A DNA stretch of 64,000 bases. It comes from Stenotrophomonas rhizophila. GTDB taxonomy: Bacteria > Pseudomonadota > Gammaproteobacteria > Xanthomonadales > Xanthomonadaceae. Where the stretch lies: positions 248,001 through 312,000 of the forward strand of contig NZ_VDQT01000001.1 of the NCBI RefSeq assembly GCF_007667275.1. The letters are read 5' to 3'. The position numbers and the translations under genes are program-made. Shown one piece after another: positions 7,960 through 15,970 of the stretch. Each line of letters begins with the position of its first letter. Positions within the stretch are counted from its first letter, which is position 1. The notes beneath the pieces were generated by a model, which was given only the letters and a program-made list of their open reading frames with translations, was not told the DNA's origin and made no database searches.

Positions 7960-8520
7960 TTACTTGGGCATCAACACGCCATCAATCACGTGCACCACGC
8001 CGTTGGACTGCCCCACGTCCGCGGTCGTCACAGCGGCCTTGCCGCCCTTGGCATCAACGACCCATACCTTGCCCTCGGAGAGCTTGACCGTAAGCTTCTC
8101 GCCTTCAACGGTAGTCAGCATGCTGGATTCACCGCCTTTCTTGGCCGCCGCCGTGAGCTGCGCCGCGGTGTGCGTGCCGGGAACCACGTGGTAGGTCAGG
8201 ACCTGGGTCAACTTCGCCTTGTTTTCCGGCTTCAGCAGCGTATCAACCGTGCCTTTGGGCAACTTCGCGAAGGCATCGTTGGTAGGTGCGAACACGGTAA
8301 ACGGCCCCGTCCCGGACAAGGTGTCGACCAGCCCAGCCGCCTTGACGGCCGCAACCAGCGTGGAGAGATTCTTTGCAGCCGACGCATTCTCGACAATGGT
8401 CTTGGTGGGGTACATGGCCGCGCCGCCCACGGTCGGATTGGTGGCAGCCGACACGCTGGCGGTTGCAAGAGCTGCTGCGATGCACGAAGCGATAGCGAGA
8501 CGCCGAATGGAGTTGTACAT
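7960..8520 (-). CDS. Secreted fasciclin (FAS1) domain protein
   Basis: The product is 186 aa with a Sec signal peptide (MYNSIRRLAIASCIAAALATASVSA, cleavage after about residue 25) and one FAS1 domain filling the rest. FAS1 hallmarks are NLSTLVAAVKAAGLVDTLSG, the H1 box GPFTVFAPTNDAFAKLPKGT, the LTYHVVPG strand, and the H2 box NGVVHVIDGVLMPK at the C-terminus. Bacterial single-domain FAS1 proteins are periplasmic or extracellular and linked to adhesion and stress responses. The gene is monocistronic with its own terminator and is divergent from the threonine aldolase gene. A 14-bp perfect palindrome lies in its upstream region. Confidence 0.93.
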   Translation of the reverse strand: MYNSIRRLAIASCIAAALATASVSAATNPTVGGAAMYPTKTIVENASAAKNLSTLVAAVKAAGLVDTLSGTGPFTVFAPTNDAFAKLPKGTVDTLLKPENKAKLTQVLTYHVVPGTHTAAQLTAAAKKGGESSMLTTVEGEKLTVKLSEGKVWVVDAKGGKAAVTTADVGQSNGVVHVIDGVLMPK

Positions 8521-8542
8521 GGGTAGGTCCTCTGATCTTGGC

Positions 8543-8556
8543 GCACAACGTTGTGC
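8543..8556. promoter_or_regulatory. 14-bp perfect palindrome upstream of the fasciclin gene
   Basis: GCACAACGTTGTGC is fully self-complementary and lies 23 nt upstream of the fasciclin ATG, just downstream of a TATAG-like -10 on the minus strand. The position suits a repressor operator. No cognate regulator gene is adjacent. Confidence 0.45.
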
Positions 8557-8720
8557 CTCTATACCTACGCAGCGAGGCGGCGTTCGGATGCAGTCTGTTA
8601 CTCATCGCGAACGCCTCGAAAGCAAACGCGTTCAGCAGGGGATTCACGGCGATTTCACGGCAGCCTAGAATGGGGCAAGCCCAGGCCGGGCTGAGTCCTC
8701 CATATTCAGCGAGTTCCGGA

Positions 8721-9749
8721 ATGCCGTGGATTGACCTGCGCAGCGACACCGTCACCCAGCCCACCCCCGCGATGCGCCAGGCCATGGCCACCGCCGAAGT
8801 GGGGGATGACGTCTATCAGGACGATCCCACCGTCATCCAGCTCGAGCGCCTCGCTGCCGACATGCTGGGAAAGGAAGATGCCCTGTTCGTGCCAACGGGC
8901 GTGTTCGGCAACCAGCTGGCCGTATTCACCCATTGCCGCCGCGGCGATGAAGTGATCGCTGGCGATGACTCGCACCTGGTCTGGCACGAAAACGGCGCAG
9001 CGGCGGTGATCAGCGGCGTGCAGCTGCGCACGATCGCCAGCAGGCAGGGGCTATTGGTACCCAGTGAGATCGAGTCACGTATCCGGGTGGGGGAGGACAT
9101 CCATATTCCCCGCACCGGGTTGATCTGCCTGGAGAACGCGCACGGCAACGGCCGCGTGATCCCGCTGGCCACGATGGAGGCCACTGCGGCCATCGCCCGG
9201 AAGCACGGCGTTCCCATCCACCTGGACGGTGCACGCGTGTTCAATGCCGCCACCTACCTGGGGTGCGACGTAAAGGCCATCACCCAGCATGTAGACACGG
9301 TGATGTGCTGCCTCTCCAAGGGCCTGGCCGCCCCCGTCGGCTCGATCCTCGCGGGGCCGGCCGCCTTCATCAAGCGCGCCCGCTACAACCGGAAGCTGCT
9401 GGGAGGAGGGTGGCGGCAAGCGGGCGTCATTGCCGCGCCGGGCATTCTCGCACTCACCGAGATGACGCAGCGGCTGGATGTGGATCACGACAATGCAACG
9501 TATCTGGCGCAGCAGTTGGCCGAGGTGCCGGGCATCGAGGTCGACATGGAAGACGTCCACATCAATATGGTGTGGTTCGCGCTGCCCGATGGGGTGGACG
9601 TGCCTCGCCTGATGCATGCATTGGAAGCGGCAGGGATACGAGCCAACGGGGCCTACGGCGGAAAGATGCGACTGGTGACCCATTGGCAGATCGATCGGGA
9701 AGCCATCGACAGGACCGTCTCCGTGATCCGGACCGCAGTGACGGTTTGA
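8721..9749 (+). CDS. ltaE: Low-specificity L-threonine aldolase
   Basis: From ATG 8721 the protein is 342 aa, the usual length for this PLP enzyme, which splits L-threonine or L-allo-threonine to glycine and acetaldehyde. Family features are the N-terminus WIDLRSDTVTQPTPAMRQAM, EVGDDVYQDDPT, the substrate-contact HLVWHENGAAAV segment, LENAHGNGRVIPL, IHLDGARVFNA, and the PLP lysine in CLSKGLAAPVGS (about residue 200). The frame is open upstream to 8538, but those residues resemble nothing and overlap the divergent promoter, so the later ATG is preferred. Only a weak purine stretch precedes it. It is a single-gene unit, ending just before the 24-nt tandem repeat. Confidence 0.93.
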   Translation: MPWIDLRSDTVTQPTPAMRQAMATAEVGDDVYQDDPTVIQLERLAADMLGKEDALFVPTGVFGNQLAVFTHCRRGDEVIAGDDSHLVWHENGAAAVISGVQLRTIASRQGLLVPSEIESRIRVGEDIHIPRTGLICLENAHGNGRVIPLATMEATAAIARKHGVPIHLDGARVFNAATYLGCDVKAITQHVDTVMCCLSKGLAAPVGSILAGPAAFIKRARYNRKLLGGGWRQAGVIAAPGILALTEMTQRLDVDHDNATYLAQQLAEVPGIEVDMEDVHINMVWFALPDGVDVPRLMHALEAAGIRANGAYGGKMRLVTHWQIDREAIDRTVSVIRTAVTV

Positions 9750-9790
9750 TCCAACGACTCACGGGGCGAGGACCAGCGCGCTACATCGGG

Positions 9791-9910
9791 TACGAACCGG
9801 CATGCGCCGTCGGTTGCGAACTGGCACGCTCCATTGGGCACGAACCGGCATGCGCCATGGTGTGCCTACCGGCCTTCTCCATCGGTTACGAACCGGCATG
9901 CGTCATCGGT
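9791..9910. repeat. Five imperfect tandem copies of a 24-nt repeat
   Basis: Units start at 9791, 9815, 9839, 9863 and 9887 and each is exactly 24 nt. The core is yrCGAACCGGCATGCGyC followed by rTCGGT; units 1, 3 and 5 are closest to each other and unit 4 is the most diverged. A partial unit precedes the array. The unit length is a multiple of three, but no start or ribosome site makes it a gene. There are no variable spacers, so it is not a CRISPR array. Confidence 0.85.
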
Positions 9911-9975
9911 AGGGTCGGTCGCAAGACGACCGCCCTGAAACCAACAACACCCGGTAACGCATGACCCCAAACGGA
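9909..9975 (+). repeat. SMAG/REP-like element, copy 1
   Basis: The element starts with GTAG (9909-9912) followed by a hairpin with stem CGGTCG (9916-9921) and CGACCG (9927-9932), extended by GGG/CCC. A near-identical head and about 40 further matching bases (AACACCC, AACGCATGACCCC) occur at 30303-30366. GTAG-headed hairpins are the signature of Stenotrophomonas SMAG repeats. It directly abuts the 24-nt tandem array. Confidence 0.7.
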
Positions 9976-10016
9976 GAAGTGCGTACCACCACCCCAGCCT
10001 CCGCCGCACTTCCCCG

Positions 10017-10051
10017 CGACATTTCCACGACACCCCCCCGCCATCCTCGCC
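10017..10051 (+). promoter_or_regulatory. Direct-repeat motif upstream of the RND operon: probable response-regulator site
   Basis: CGACATT at 10017 and CGACA at 10028 are 11 bp apart, one helical turn, as in OmpR/PhoB-family sites. The 35-nt block matches the block upstream of mipA (17297-17331) at 26 of 35 positions without gaps, including a shared CATCCTC near the end. It ends 27 nt before the adaptor gene ATG. Confidence 0.6.
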
Positions 10052-10078
10052 GCTGACGCATCGAGGATCGCTCCAGCA

Positions 10079-11197
10079 ATGAAACGAAACCGGATTGCCC
10101 TCGCGGGGGGCTTCTGCTTGGCCGCTGTACTCATCGGCGCCGCATGGGTAGGCACTGACGAGGATCACGCACCGGCCGCCTCGTCGCCCACGCCGGTGAT
10201 GTCCGTGCGACTCGTGCGACCGCTGGTCACCCGGCTGCCGCTGCGTGTGCCGGCCACGGGCAGCGTTGCCGCCTGGGAGGAAGCCAGCATCGGCGCCGAA
10301 GCCGACGGCCTGCGCCTGACTGCGGTGCAGGTCAACGTAGGCGACCGGGTACAGCGCGGCCAGGTGTTGGCGCGCTTCACTCCGGAGCTCATCCAGGCCG
10401 AGTTGGCCGAGGCCACTGCCGCAGTAGCACTGGCGGACGCCGAAGCGAAAGAAGCCGCCGCCAACCTGCAGCGCGCCCAGGTGCTGGACGCGTCGGGCGC
10501 GATCGCGCGGCAACAGTTCAACCAGTACCAGGCCGTGGCACTGACCACCCGGGCGCGCCTGGATTCGGCCCAGGCAGCGGCCAACAAGGCGCGGCTGCGG
10601 CTGCTGCAGACCCACGTGCGGGCGCCCAGCGACGGGGTGATCAGTGCGCGCACGGCCACCGTCGGCGCGGTGGTGCCCGCAGGCCAGGAGCTGTTCCGGC
10701 TGATCCGCGATGGAAGGCTGGAGTGGCGCGCGGTGGTGGCATCCACTGACCTGCGCGCCCTGGAACCTGGCCAGATGGCCGTCATCAACATGGCGGGAGC
10801 GGGTCCCGTGGAGGGGCGCGTACGCATGCTGGGTCCCGTGATTGATGCAGCCACGCGCAGCGGGCTCGTCTACGTGGACCTGCCCGCCGGGGTGCCGCTG
10901 CGTGCAGGTGCCTTCGTACAGGGCCACGTTGCCGTAGGCAGCGTAAGCATGCCGACCCTGCCACAGAGCGCGGTGCTGCTTCGCGACGGCTTCCACCATG
11001 TAATGCAGGTCGGCCAGGACGGCAAGGTGCGTACCCGCCGGGTAGAGGTGGGCCGGCGCAGCGATGACCGGGTGGAAGTCGTGTCTGGCCTGGGCGCTGA
11101 CGATGCCGTGGTGGCGTCTGGCCTCGGCTTCCTCGACGACGGCGACCAGGTGCAGGTGATCAGCGTGGCGGCAGCCGCCAAGGCAGGTCGCCCATGA
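10079..11197 (+). CDS. RND efflux periplasmic adaptor (HlyD/AcrA-type membrane fusion protein)
   Basis: The 372-aa protein has an N-terminal membrane anchor or uncleaved signal (IALAGGFCLAAVLIGAAWVG, residues 5-24) and no lipobox. It continues with a barrel-sandwich half (VPATGSVAAWEEASIGAEADGL, VNVGDRVQRGQVLARF), a helical hairpin (about 95-165, ATAAVALADAEAKEAAANLQRAQ), the second lipoyl half (THVRAPSDGVISARTATVGAVV) and a beta-barrel domain. Such adaptors link an inner-membrane RND pump to a TolC-like outer-membrane channel. It overlaps the pump gene by 4 nt. No outer-membrane channel gene is present in the operon, so the complex presumably borrows one. It is the first gene of the five-gene operon. 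Confidence 0.93.
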   Translation: MKRNRIALAGGFCLAAVLIGAAWVGTDEDHAPAASSPTPVMSVRLVRPLVTRLPLRVPATGSVAAWEEASIGAEADGLRLTAVQVNVGDRVQRGQVLARFTPELIQAELAEATAAVALADAEAKEAAANLQRAQVLDASGAIARQQFNQYQAVALTTRARLDSAQAAANKARLRLLQTHVRAPSDGVISARTATVGAVVPAGQELFRLIRDGRLEWRAVVASTDLRALEPGQMAVINMAGAGPVEGRVRMLGPVIDAATRSGLVYVDLPAGVPLRAGAFVQGHVAVGSVSMPTLPQSAVLLRDGFHHVMQVGQDGKVRTRRVEVGRRSDDRVEVVSGLGADDAVVASGLGFLDDGDQVQVISVAAAAKAGRP

Positions 11198-14100
11198 ACC
11201 TCAACGTGTCGGGCTGGTCCATCCGCAACCCGGTGGCGGTGACGCTGTTGTTCGTCACGCTGGCACTGGCCGGCGCGTTCGGCTTCGCAGCAATGAAGGT
11301 GCAGAACTTCCCGGATATCGACTTTCCCATCATCACCGTCACCGCGACACTGCCCGGCGCATCACCCGCACAACTGGAAAATGATGTCGCGCGCAGGATC
11401 GAGGATGCGCTGGCAAACCGCCAGGGCATCAAGCACATCACGACAACGCTGAGCGACAGCGTGGCGACCATCAGCGCCGAGTTTCATATCGGCAAGCCTG
11501 TCCAGGAAGCAATGGACGGTGTGCGCGACGCAGTGGCAAGCGTGCGCGCGGATCTGCCCGCCGACCTGCAGGACCCGGTGGTGCAGAAGGTGGAACTGGC
11601 CAGTCAGCCGGTGGTGACCTATGCACTGAGCTCCAATACGCTGGACATGGAAGCGCTGTCCTGGTTCGTGGACAACCAGGTAAGTCGGCGCCTGCTGGGC
11701 GAGAGCGGCGTGGGTGCTGTTTCGCGGGTGGGCGGGGAGGACAGGGAAGTGCGGGTCGCGCTGGACCCGGACCGGCTGCTGGCGTTGAACGCTACCGCTG
11801 CGGAGATCTCAGAGCAATTGCGCCAACTGCAGTTGGAAGCCTCGGGCGGGCGCGTGGCGCTTGGGAACGCGGAACAGTCGGTACGCACCTTGGCAACGGT
11901 GGAGTCAGCCGAGCGCATCGCCGACATGGACGTCGTGCTTGCGGATGGCCGCCGCATCCGGCTGGCTGACGTAGCGGAGGTGTCCGACACCACCGCCGAA
12001 CCGCGGACCGCAGCCCGAATGGACGGCTGGCCGGTGGTGTCGTTCGATGTGCTGCGTGCGCGCGGCGCCAGCGAGCTGGAAGTCGCCAACGCCGCCGAGG
12101 TCGTGGTCGAAGGGCTGCGCCACGAATTCCCACAGATCCAGTTCGAACGGGCGGTGGACTACGTAGCCCCGGTTGCGGACAACTACCACGGCTCCATGAT
12201 GCTGCTGCTGGAAGGGGCGGTGCTGGCAGTGATCGTGGTGTTCTGCTTCCTGCGCGACTGGCGCGCGACGCTCATCGCCGCCGTTGCGTTGCCACTCTCG
12301 GCCATTCCCACCTTTGCGGTGATGCACCTGATGGGCTTCTCGCTCAACACGGTCTCGCTGCTTTCGCTGTCGCTGATTGTTGGCGTGCTTGTCGACGATG
12401 CCATCGTGGAGATCGAGAACATCGAACGCCACCTGCTGATTGGGAAGACGCCGTTCCGCGCCGCCGACGAGGCGGCCAGCGAGATTGGCCTGGCGGTGAT
12501 TGCCACCACTCTTACGCTGGTTGCGGTGTTCCTGCCCACCTCGCTCATGGGCGGCGTGGTAGGGCAGTACTTCGTGCAGTTCGGCTGGACCGCAGCCATC
12601 GCCGTGCTGTTCTCCCTGCTGGTCGCGCGCATGCTGACCCCGACCATGGCGGCCTACCTGTTGAAGGCACCCGCCCGGCGGCACAAAGCGCCGCGTTGGG
12701 TGCTGCGCTATCTGCAGGCGGTGCGTGCGTGCATCCGGCGCCCGCTGCTGACGCTGTCCGTTGCGTCAGCGCTGGTCGCCCTGGGCGTACTGACAGCCGC
12801 GCAGCTGCCCGGCGAATTCATGCCGCCCGATGACGGCAACCAGGTGCAGGTGAGCCTGACCCTGCCGCCCGGCAGCACCCTTGCCGAGACGCTTGAACTG
12901 GCCGAGTCCGCCCGCGCCATTGTTGCGCGCAGTCCGTTCGTTGCGTCGATCCATACCGCGGTGGGCGCTGCCGGCGGTGGGTCAGGCGACCCTGATGAGG
13001 CCGCACCGACGGCCAGCGTGGGTACCGCCGTGCTGACCGCCAACCTGGTGGCGCGCGACGAACGCAGTGGCTTCACCCGGTCCACCATCGAAGGGCAGCT
13101 GCGCACGCAGCTTCACCAGGTAGCGGGCGCGAGGGTCAGCGTGGGCAGCGACAGCGAAGGTCTGGAGCTGGTGCTGGGCGGGGACGATGGCGACCGCCTC
13201 GCCAGCCATGCGCGCCGGGTGGAACAAGAGCTGCGCAGCATTCCGGGCATCGGCGCGGTGGTGTCATCCGCCGCCCTGGTGCGGCCCGAACTGGTAGTCC
13301 GCCCCGACTTCGCCCGCGCTGCCGACCTCGGGGTTACCTCCAGCGCCATCGCCGACACCCTGCGCATCGCCACGTTGGGCGACTACGTCCAGCGCCTGTC
13401 GAAATTGAACCTGAGCGAGCGCCAGGTCCCCGTTGTAGTGCGCCTGGCCGACAGCGGTCGCAGCGACCTGGACACGCTACGTCGCCTACCGGTGCCCGGG
13501 GCACGCGGCCCGGTGCCGCTGGAGAGTGTGGCCGACCTGTCCCTGTCGACCGGCCCCGCAGAGCTGACGCGGCATGACCGACAACGCAACATCAGCCTGA
13601 AGGTGGCACTCAATGGCCTGCCGCTTGGGCAGGTGGAAAGCGCTGCGATGCGCCTGCCCAGCCTGGCAACGCTGCCGAAGGCCATCAGCGTCGCCCCCGC
13701 CGGGGACGCCGAGGCGATGGGCGAGCTGGTACTGGGGTTCGGGCTGGCGATGGGCGCCGGCGTGCTATGCGTGTACATGGTGCTGGTGCTGCTGCTGAAG
13801 GATTTCGCGCAACCGCTGACGGTGCTGTTGGCGCTGTGCCTGTCCATACCCGGCGCATTCCTGGCGCTGCTCGTGGCCGGCCAGAGCCTGTCGATGCCTT
13901 CGATGATCGGGCTGATCATGCTGATGGGCATCACCACCAAGAACGCGATCCTGCTGGTGGACTACATCGTCATCGCCCGGCGCGAGCTGGGCATGAATCG
14001 CCACCGCGCCGTGGTGGATGCCTGCCGCAAACGCGCGCGCCCGATCGTGATGACCACCATCGCGATGGGAGCCGGGATGTTGCCGGTGGCGTTGGGGCTG

Positions 14101-14292
14101 GGCGCAGACCCCAGCTTCCGTGCACCGATGGCCATCGTGGTGATCGGCGGCCTGGTGACCTCCACCGTGCTGTGCCTGCTGGTGATACCCGTGGCCTACA
14201 GCGTGATGGACGACCTGGTGCAGGCCCTGCAACGGCGCTGGTTTGCCCGCCCGCGCGACAGCGCGCCTGCATCCCGGGAGGCAAACGCATGA
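11194..14292 (+). CDS. RND-family multidrug efflux permease (AcrB/MexF superfamily)
   Basis: At 1032 aa it has the standard length and architecture: TM1 (NPVAVTLLFVTLALAGAFGFAAM), the first periplasmic loop with NFPDIDFPIITVTATLPGASP, TM2-6 from about residue 335, TM7 near 515, and TM8-12 from about 845. Proton-relay residues are present: the double Asp in GVLVDDAIVEIENIERHL (TM4) and the Lys in LMGITTKNAILLVDY (TM10). The protein trimerises and exports substrates by proton antiport. Substrates cannot be read from the sequence. The neighbouring lipid A hydroxylase and sensor kinase suggest a role in envelope or antimicrobial-peptide stress rather than classical antibiotic export alone. It overlaps the genes on both sides by 4 nt. 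Confidence 0.95.
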   Translation: MNLNVSGWSIRNPVAVTLLFVTLALAGAFGFAAMKVQNFPDIDFPIITVTATLPGASPAQLENDVARRIEDALANRQGIKHITTTLSDSVATISAEFHIGKPVQEAMDGVRDAVASVRADLPADLQDPVVQKVELASQPVVTYALSSNTLDMEALSWFVDNQVSRRLLGESGVGAVSRVGGEDREVRVALDPDRLLALNATAAEISEQLRQLQLEASGGRVALGNAEQSVRTLATVESAERIADMDVVLADGRRIRLADVAEVSDTTAEPRTAARMDGWPVVSFDVLRARGASELEVANAAEVVVEGLRHEFPQIQFERAVDYVAPVADNYHGSMMLLLEGAVLAVIVVFCFLRDWRATLIAAVALPLSAIPTFAVMHLMGFSLNTVSLLSLSLIVGVLVDDAIVEIENIERHLLIGKTPFRAADEAASEIGLAVIATTLTLVAVFLPTSLMGGVVGQYFVQFGWTAAIAVLFSLLVARMLTPTMAAYLLKAPARRHKAPRWVLRYLQAVRACIRRPLLTLSVASALVALGVLTAAQLPGEFMPPDDGNQVQVSLTLPPGSTLAETLELAESARAIVARSPFVASIHTAVGAAGGGSGDPDEAAPTASVGTAVLTANLVARDERSGFTRSTIEGQLRTQLHQVAGARVSVGSDSEGLELVLGGDDGDRLASHARRVEQELRSIPGIGAVVSSAALVRPELVVRPDFARAADLGVTSSAIADTLRIATLGDYVQRLSKLNLSERQVPVVVRLADSGRSDLDTLRRLPVPGARGPVPLESVADLSLSTGPAELTRHDRQRNISLKVALNGLPLGQVESAAMRLPSLATLPKAISVAPAGDAEAMGELVLGFGLAMGAGVLCVYMVLVLLLKDFAQPLTVLLALCLSIPGAFLALLVAGQSLSMPSMIGLIMLMGITTKNAILLVDYIVIARRELGMNRHRAVVDACRKRARPIVMTTIAMGAGMLPVALGLGADPSFRAPMAIVVIGGLVTSTVLCLLVIPVAYSVMDDLVQALQRRWFARPRDSAPASREANA

Positions 14293-15278
14293 ACCTGGTC
14301 ACGCTCTCAATGGCTGCGCTGCTGGCCTATGTGGCCGCCTGCATCGTGTACGTCTACCGGTTCCGTGGTCGCCAACGCTACGCCAGCTTCTCCCAGTACC
14401 TGCGCAAGAGCTGGCCCGTATTCGCGCCGCTGAACTGCCTGCTGTACATGGCAACCGCACCCTCGGCGCGGCAGCCGGTGCTGGAGCCGCACTACATCGA
14501 GGGTATCCACCGCCTGCGCCGCAACTGGCGACGAATCCGTGACGAGGCCATGCAGCTGCACGCCTCGGGCGCCTTCGAGGCCGCATCCGCGCCGGGGTCG
14601 GCCGGCCACCATGATGTCGGCTTCCGAACCTTCTACAAGCGCGGTTGGCGCAAGTTCTACCTGATGTGGTACGCCGGCCCGCACCGTTCGGCGCAGCGCC
14701 TCTGCCCAACCACCGTTCGCTTGCTGGACGGCATCCCCGGGGTGCGCGCCGCCATGTTCTCGGTACTGCCTCCCGGCAGCGAGCTGAGCCTGCATTCGGA
14801 CCCATTGGCCTGCTCGCTGCGCTATCACCTCGGGCTGGACACACCGGGTACGGCCGACTGCTATATCTGCGTCGATGGCAATGCCGTGACATGGCGCAAT
14901 GGCGAGGATTTCGTGTTCGACGAAACCTATCCGCACTACGCCCGCAACGACAGCGACGCCCTCCGGGTGATCCTGATGTGCGACGTGGAGCGGCCGATGA
15001 ACCTGCTGGGGCGCACGTTCAATCGCATGTACGCCGGGTTGGCGTGGGCCATGACCGTACCCAATACGGCAGAGGACAGGCAGGGCCCCATCAGCTGGCT
15101 GTTCGCACGCCTCGCACCGCTGCGCGAACGTGGGTTGCGGCTGAAGCGCACGCATCGGCCGGTGTACACGGGACTGAAGGTCCTGCTCAACACCAGCCTG
15201 CTGTTGCTGGTTCTTGCGGCTGTGGGTGGCGTGCTAGAGTTTCTCTCGCGGCTTTTCAACCAGGTGGGGATGCCATGA
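14289..15278 (+). CDS. LpxO-like aspartyl/asparaginyl beta-hydroxylase (probable lipid A hydroxylase)
   Basis: The 329-aa protein is a 2-oxoglutarate/Fe(II) oxygenase of the Asp/Asn beta-hydroxylase family. Metal ligands are H169 and D171 (ELSLHSDPLA) and H216 (DETYPHYARN); R226 in DALRVILMCDVERP binds 2-oxoglutarate. An N-terminal membrane helix (residues 3-23) and a C-terminal hydrophobic segment (about 303-322) anchor it to the inner membrane, as in LpxO, which adds a 2-hydroxyl to a lipid A acyl chain. It sits between the pump gene and the two-component genes with ATGA overlaps on both sides, so it is co-expressed with them. Lipid A as substrate is inferred from the family and the envelope context; a protein or peptide substrate is possible. 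Confidence 0.82.
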   Translation: MNLVTLSMAALLAYVAACIVYVYRFRGRQRYASFSQYLRKSWPVFAPLNCLLYMATAPSARQPVLEPHYIEGIHRLRRNWRRIRDEAMQLHASGAFEAASAPGSAGHHDVGFRTFYKRGWRKFYLMWYAGPHRSAQRLCPTTVRLLDGIPGVRAAMFSVLPPGSELSLHSDPLACSLRYHLGLDTPGTADCYICVDGNAVTWRNGEDFVFDETYPHYARNDSDALRVILMCDVERPMNLLGRTFNRMYAGLAWAMTVPNTAEDRQGPISWLFARLAPLRERGLRLKRTHRPVYTGLKVLLNTSLLLLVLAAVGGVLEFLSRLFNQVGMP

Positions 15279-15970
15279 GCAGGGGGGCGCTTTCGATCCT
15301 GATCATCGAAGACAACGCGCAGCTGGCCGCCAACCTGTACGACTTCCTCGAGGCCTGCGGGCATACCCTGGACGCCGCACCGGACGGGCTTTCCGGCCTG
15401 CACCTGGCCTCGTCCAAGGACTACGACGCGATCGTGCTGGACTGGAACCTCCCGCGGCTGGATGGCCTGACGGTGCTGCGGCGGCTGCGCGGCGAAGCCA
15501 GGAAGCAGGTGCCGGTCATCATGCTGACCGCGCGCGACCAGGTGGCCGACAAGATCGATGGCTTTGAAGCCGGACTCGACGACTACCTGGTGAAGCCCGT
15601 CGCGCTGCCCGAGATCGAAGTGCGGCTGCGCTCGCTGGTGGCTCGCCGCCGCAATGCCGGCGCCGCCGACAATGTTCTTCGGGTGGGCGACCTGAGCTTC
15701 GACCTGGGCACGCTGAAGGCGCAGCGGGCGGGCAGGGCGATCACCCTCACCCGGACCGGTCGCCGCCTGCTGGAACTGCTCATGCGCGAAAGCCCGCAGG
15801 TGGTGACCCGGGCCAAACTGGAACGCGTGGCCTGGGGCGAAGCCTCCCCAGAAACCGACCTGCTGCGCTCGCATATGTACGTGTTGCGCCGGGCGCTTGA
15901 ACAGGACGCGGAAACGCCGCTGCTGCATACCGTGGCCGGTTCCGGCTACCGGCTGAGCGCAAGTGGATAG
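15275..15970 (+). CDS. OmpR/PhoB-family response regulator
   Basis: The start at 15275 overlaps the hydroxylase stop by 4 nt. Residues 1-120 form a receiver domain with acidic pocket IIEDN (10-14), phosphoacceptor D56 in AIVLDWNLPR, and the conserved Lys in DDYLVKPVALPE. Residues about 135-231 form a winged-helix DNA-binding domain (LTRTGRRLLELLMRESPQVVTRAKLERVAWG, HMYVLRRALEQD, VAGSGYRLS). It pairs with the kinase encoded next, whose GTG start overlaps this gene by 8 nt. The likely sites are the shared direct-repeat motifs at 10017-10051 and 17297-17331, which would make the system autoregulatory and add mipA to its regulon. Confidence 0.95.
   Translation: MSRGALSILIIEDNAQLAANLYDFLEACGHTLDAAPDGLSGLHLASSKDYDAIVLDWNLPRLDGLTVLRRLRGEARKQVPVIMLTARDQVADKIDGFEAGLDDYLVKPVALPEIEVRLRSLVARRRNAGAADNVLRVGDLSFDLGTLKAQRAGRAITLTRTGRRLLELLMRESPQVVTRAKLERVAWGEASPETDLLRSHMYVLRRALEQDAETPLLHTVAGSGYRLSASG

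Larger units (their letters stand above)
9750..10078. other. Intergenic region between ltaE and the RND operon
   Basis: The 329 nt carry three separate elements annotated individually: the 24-nt tandem repeat, the SMAG/REP-like element, and the direct-repeat motif that probably controls the RND operon. I see no gene here. Confidence 0.7.

Noticed and set aside
9791..9910. CRISPR-like repeat array
   Set aside because: The 24-nt units are contiguous with no spacers, and no cas genes are nearby.
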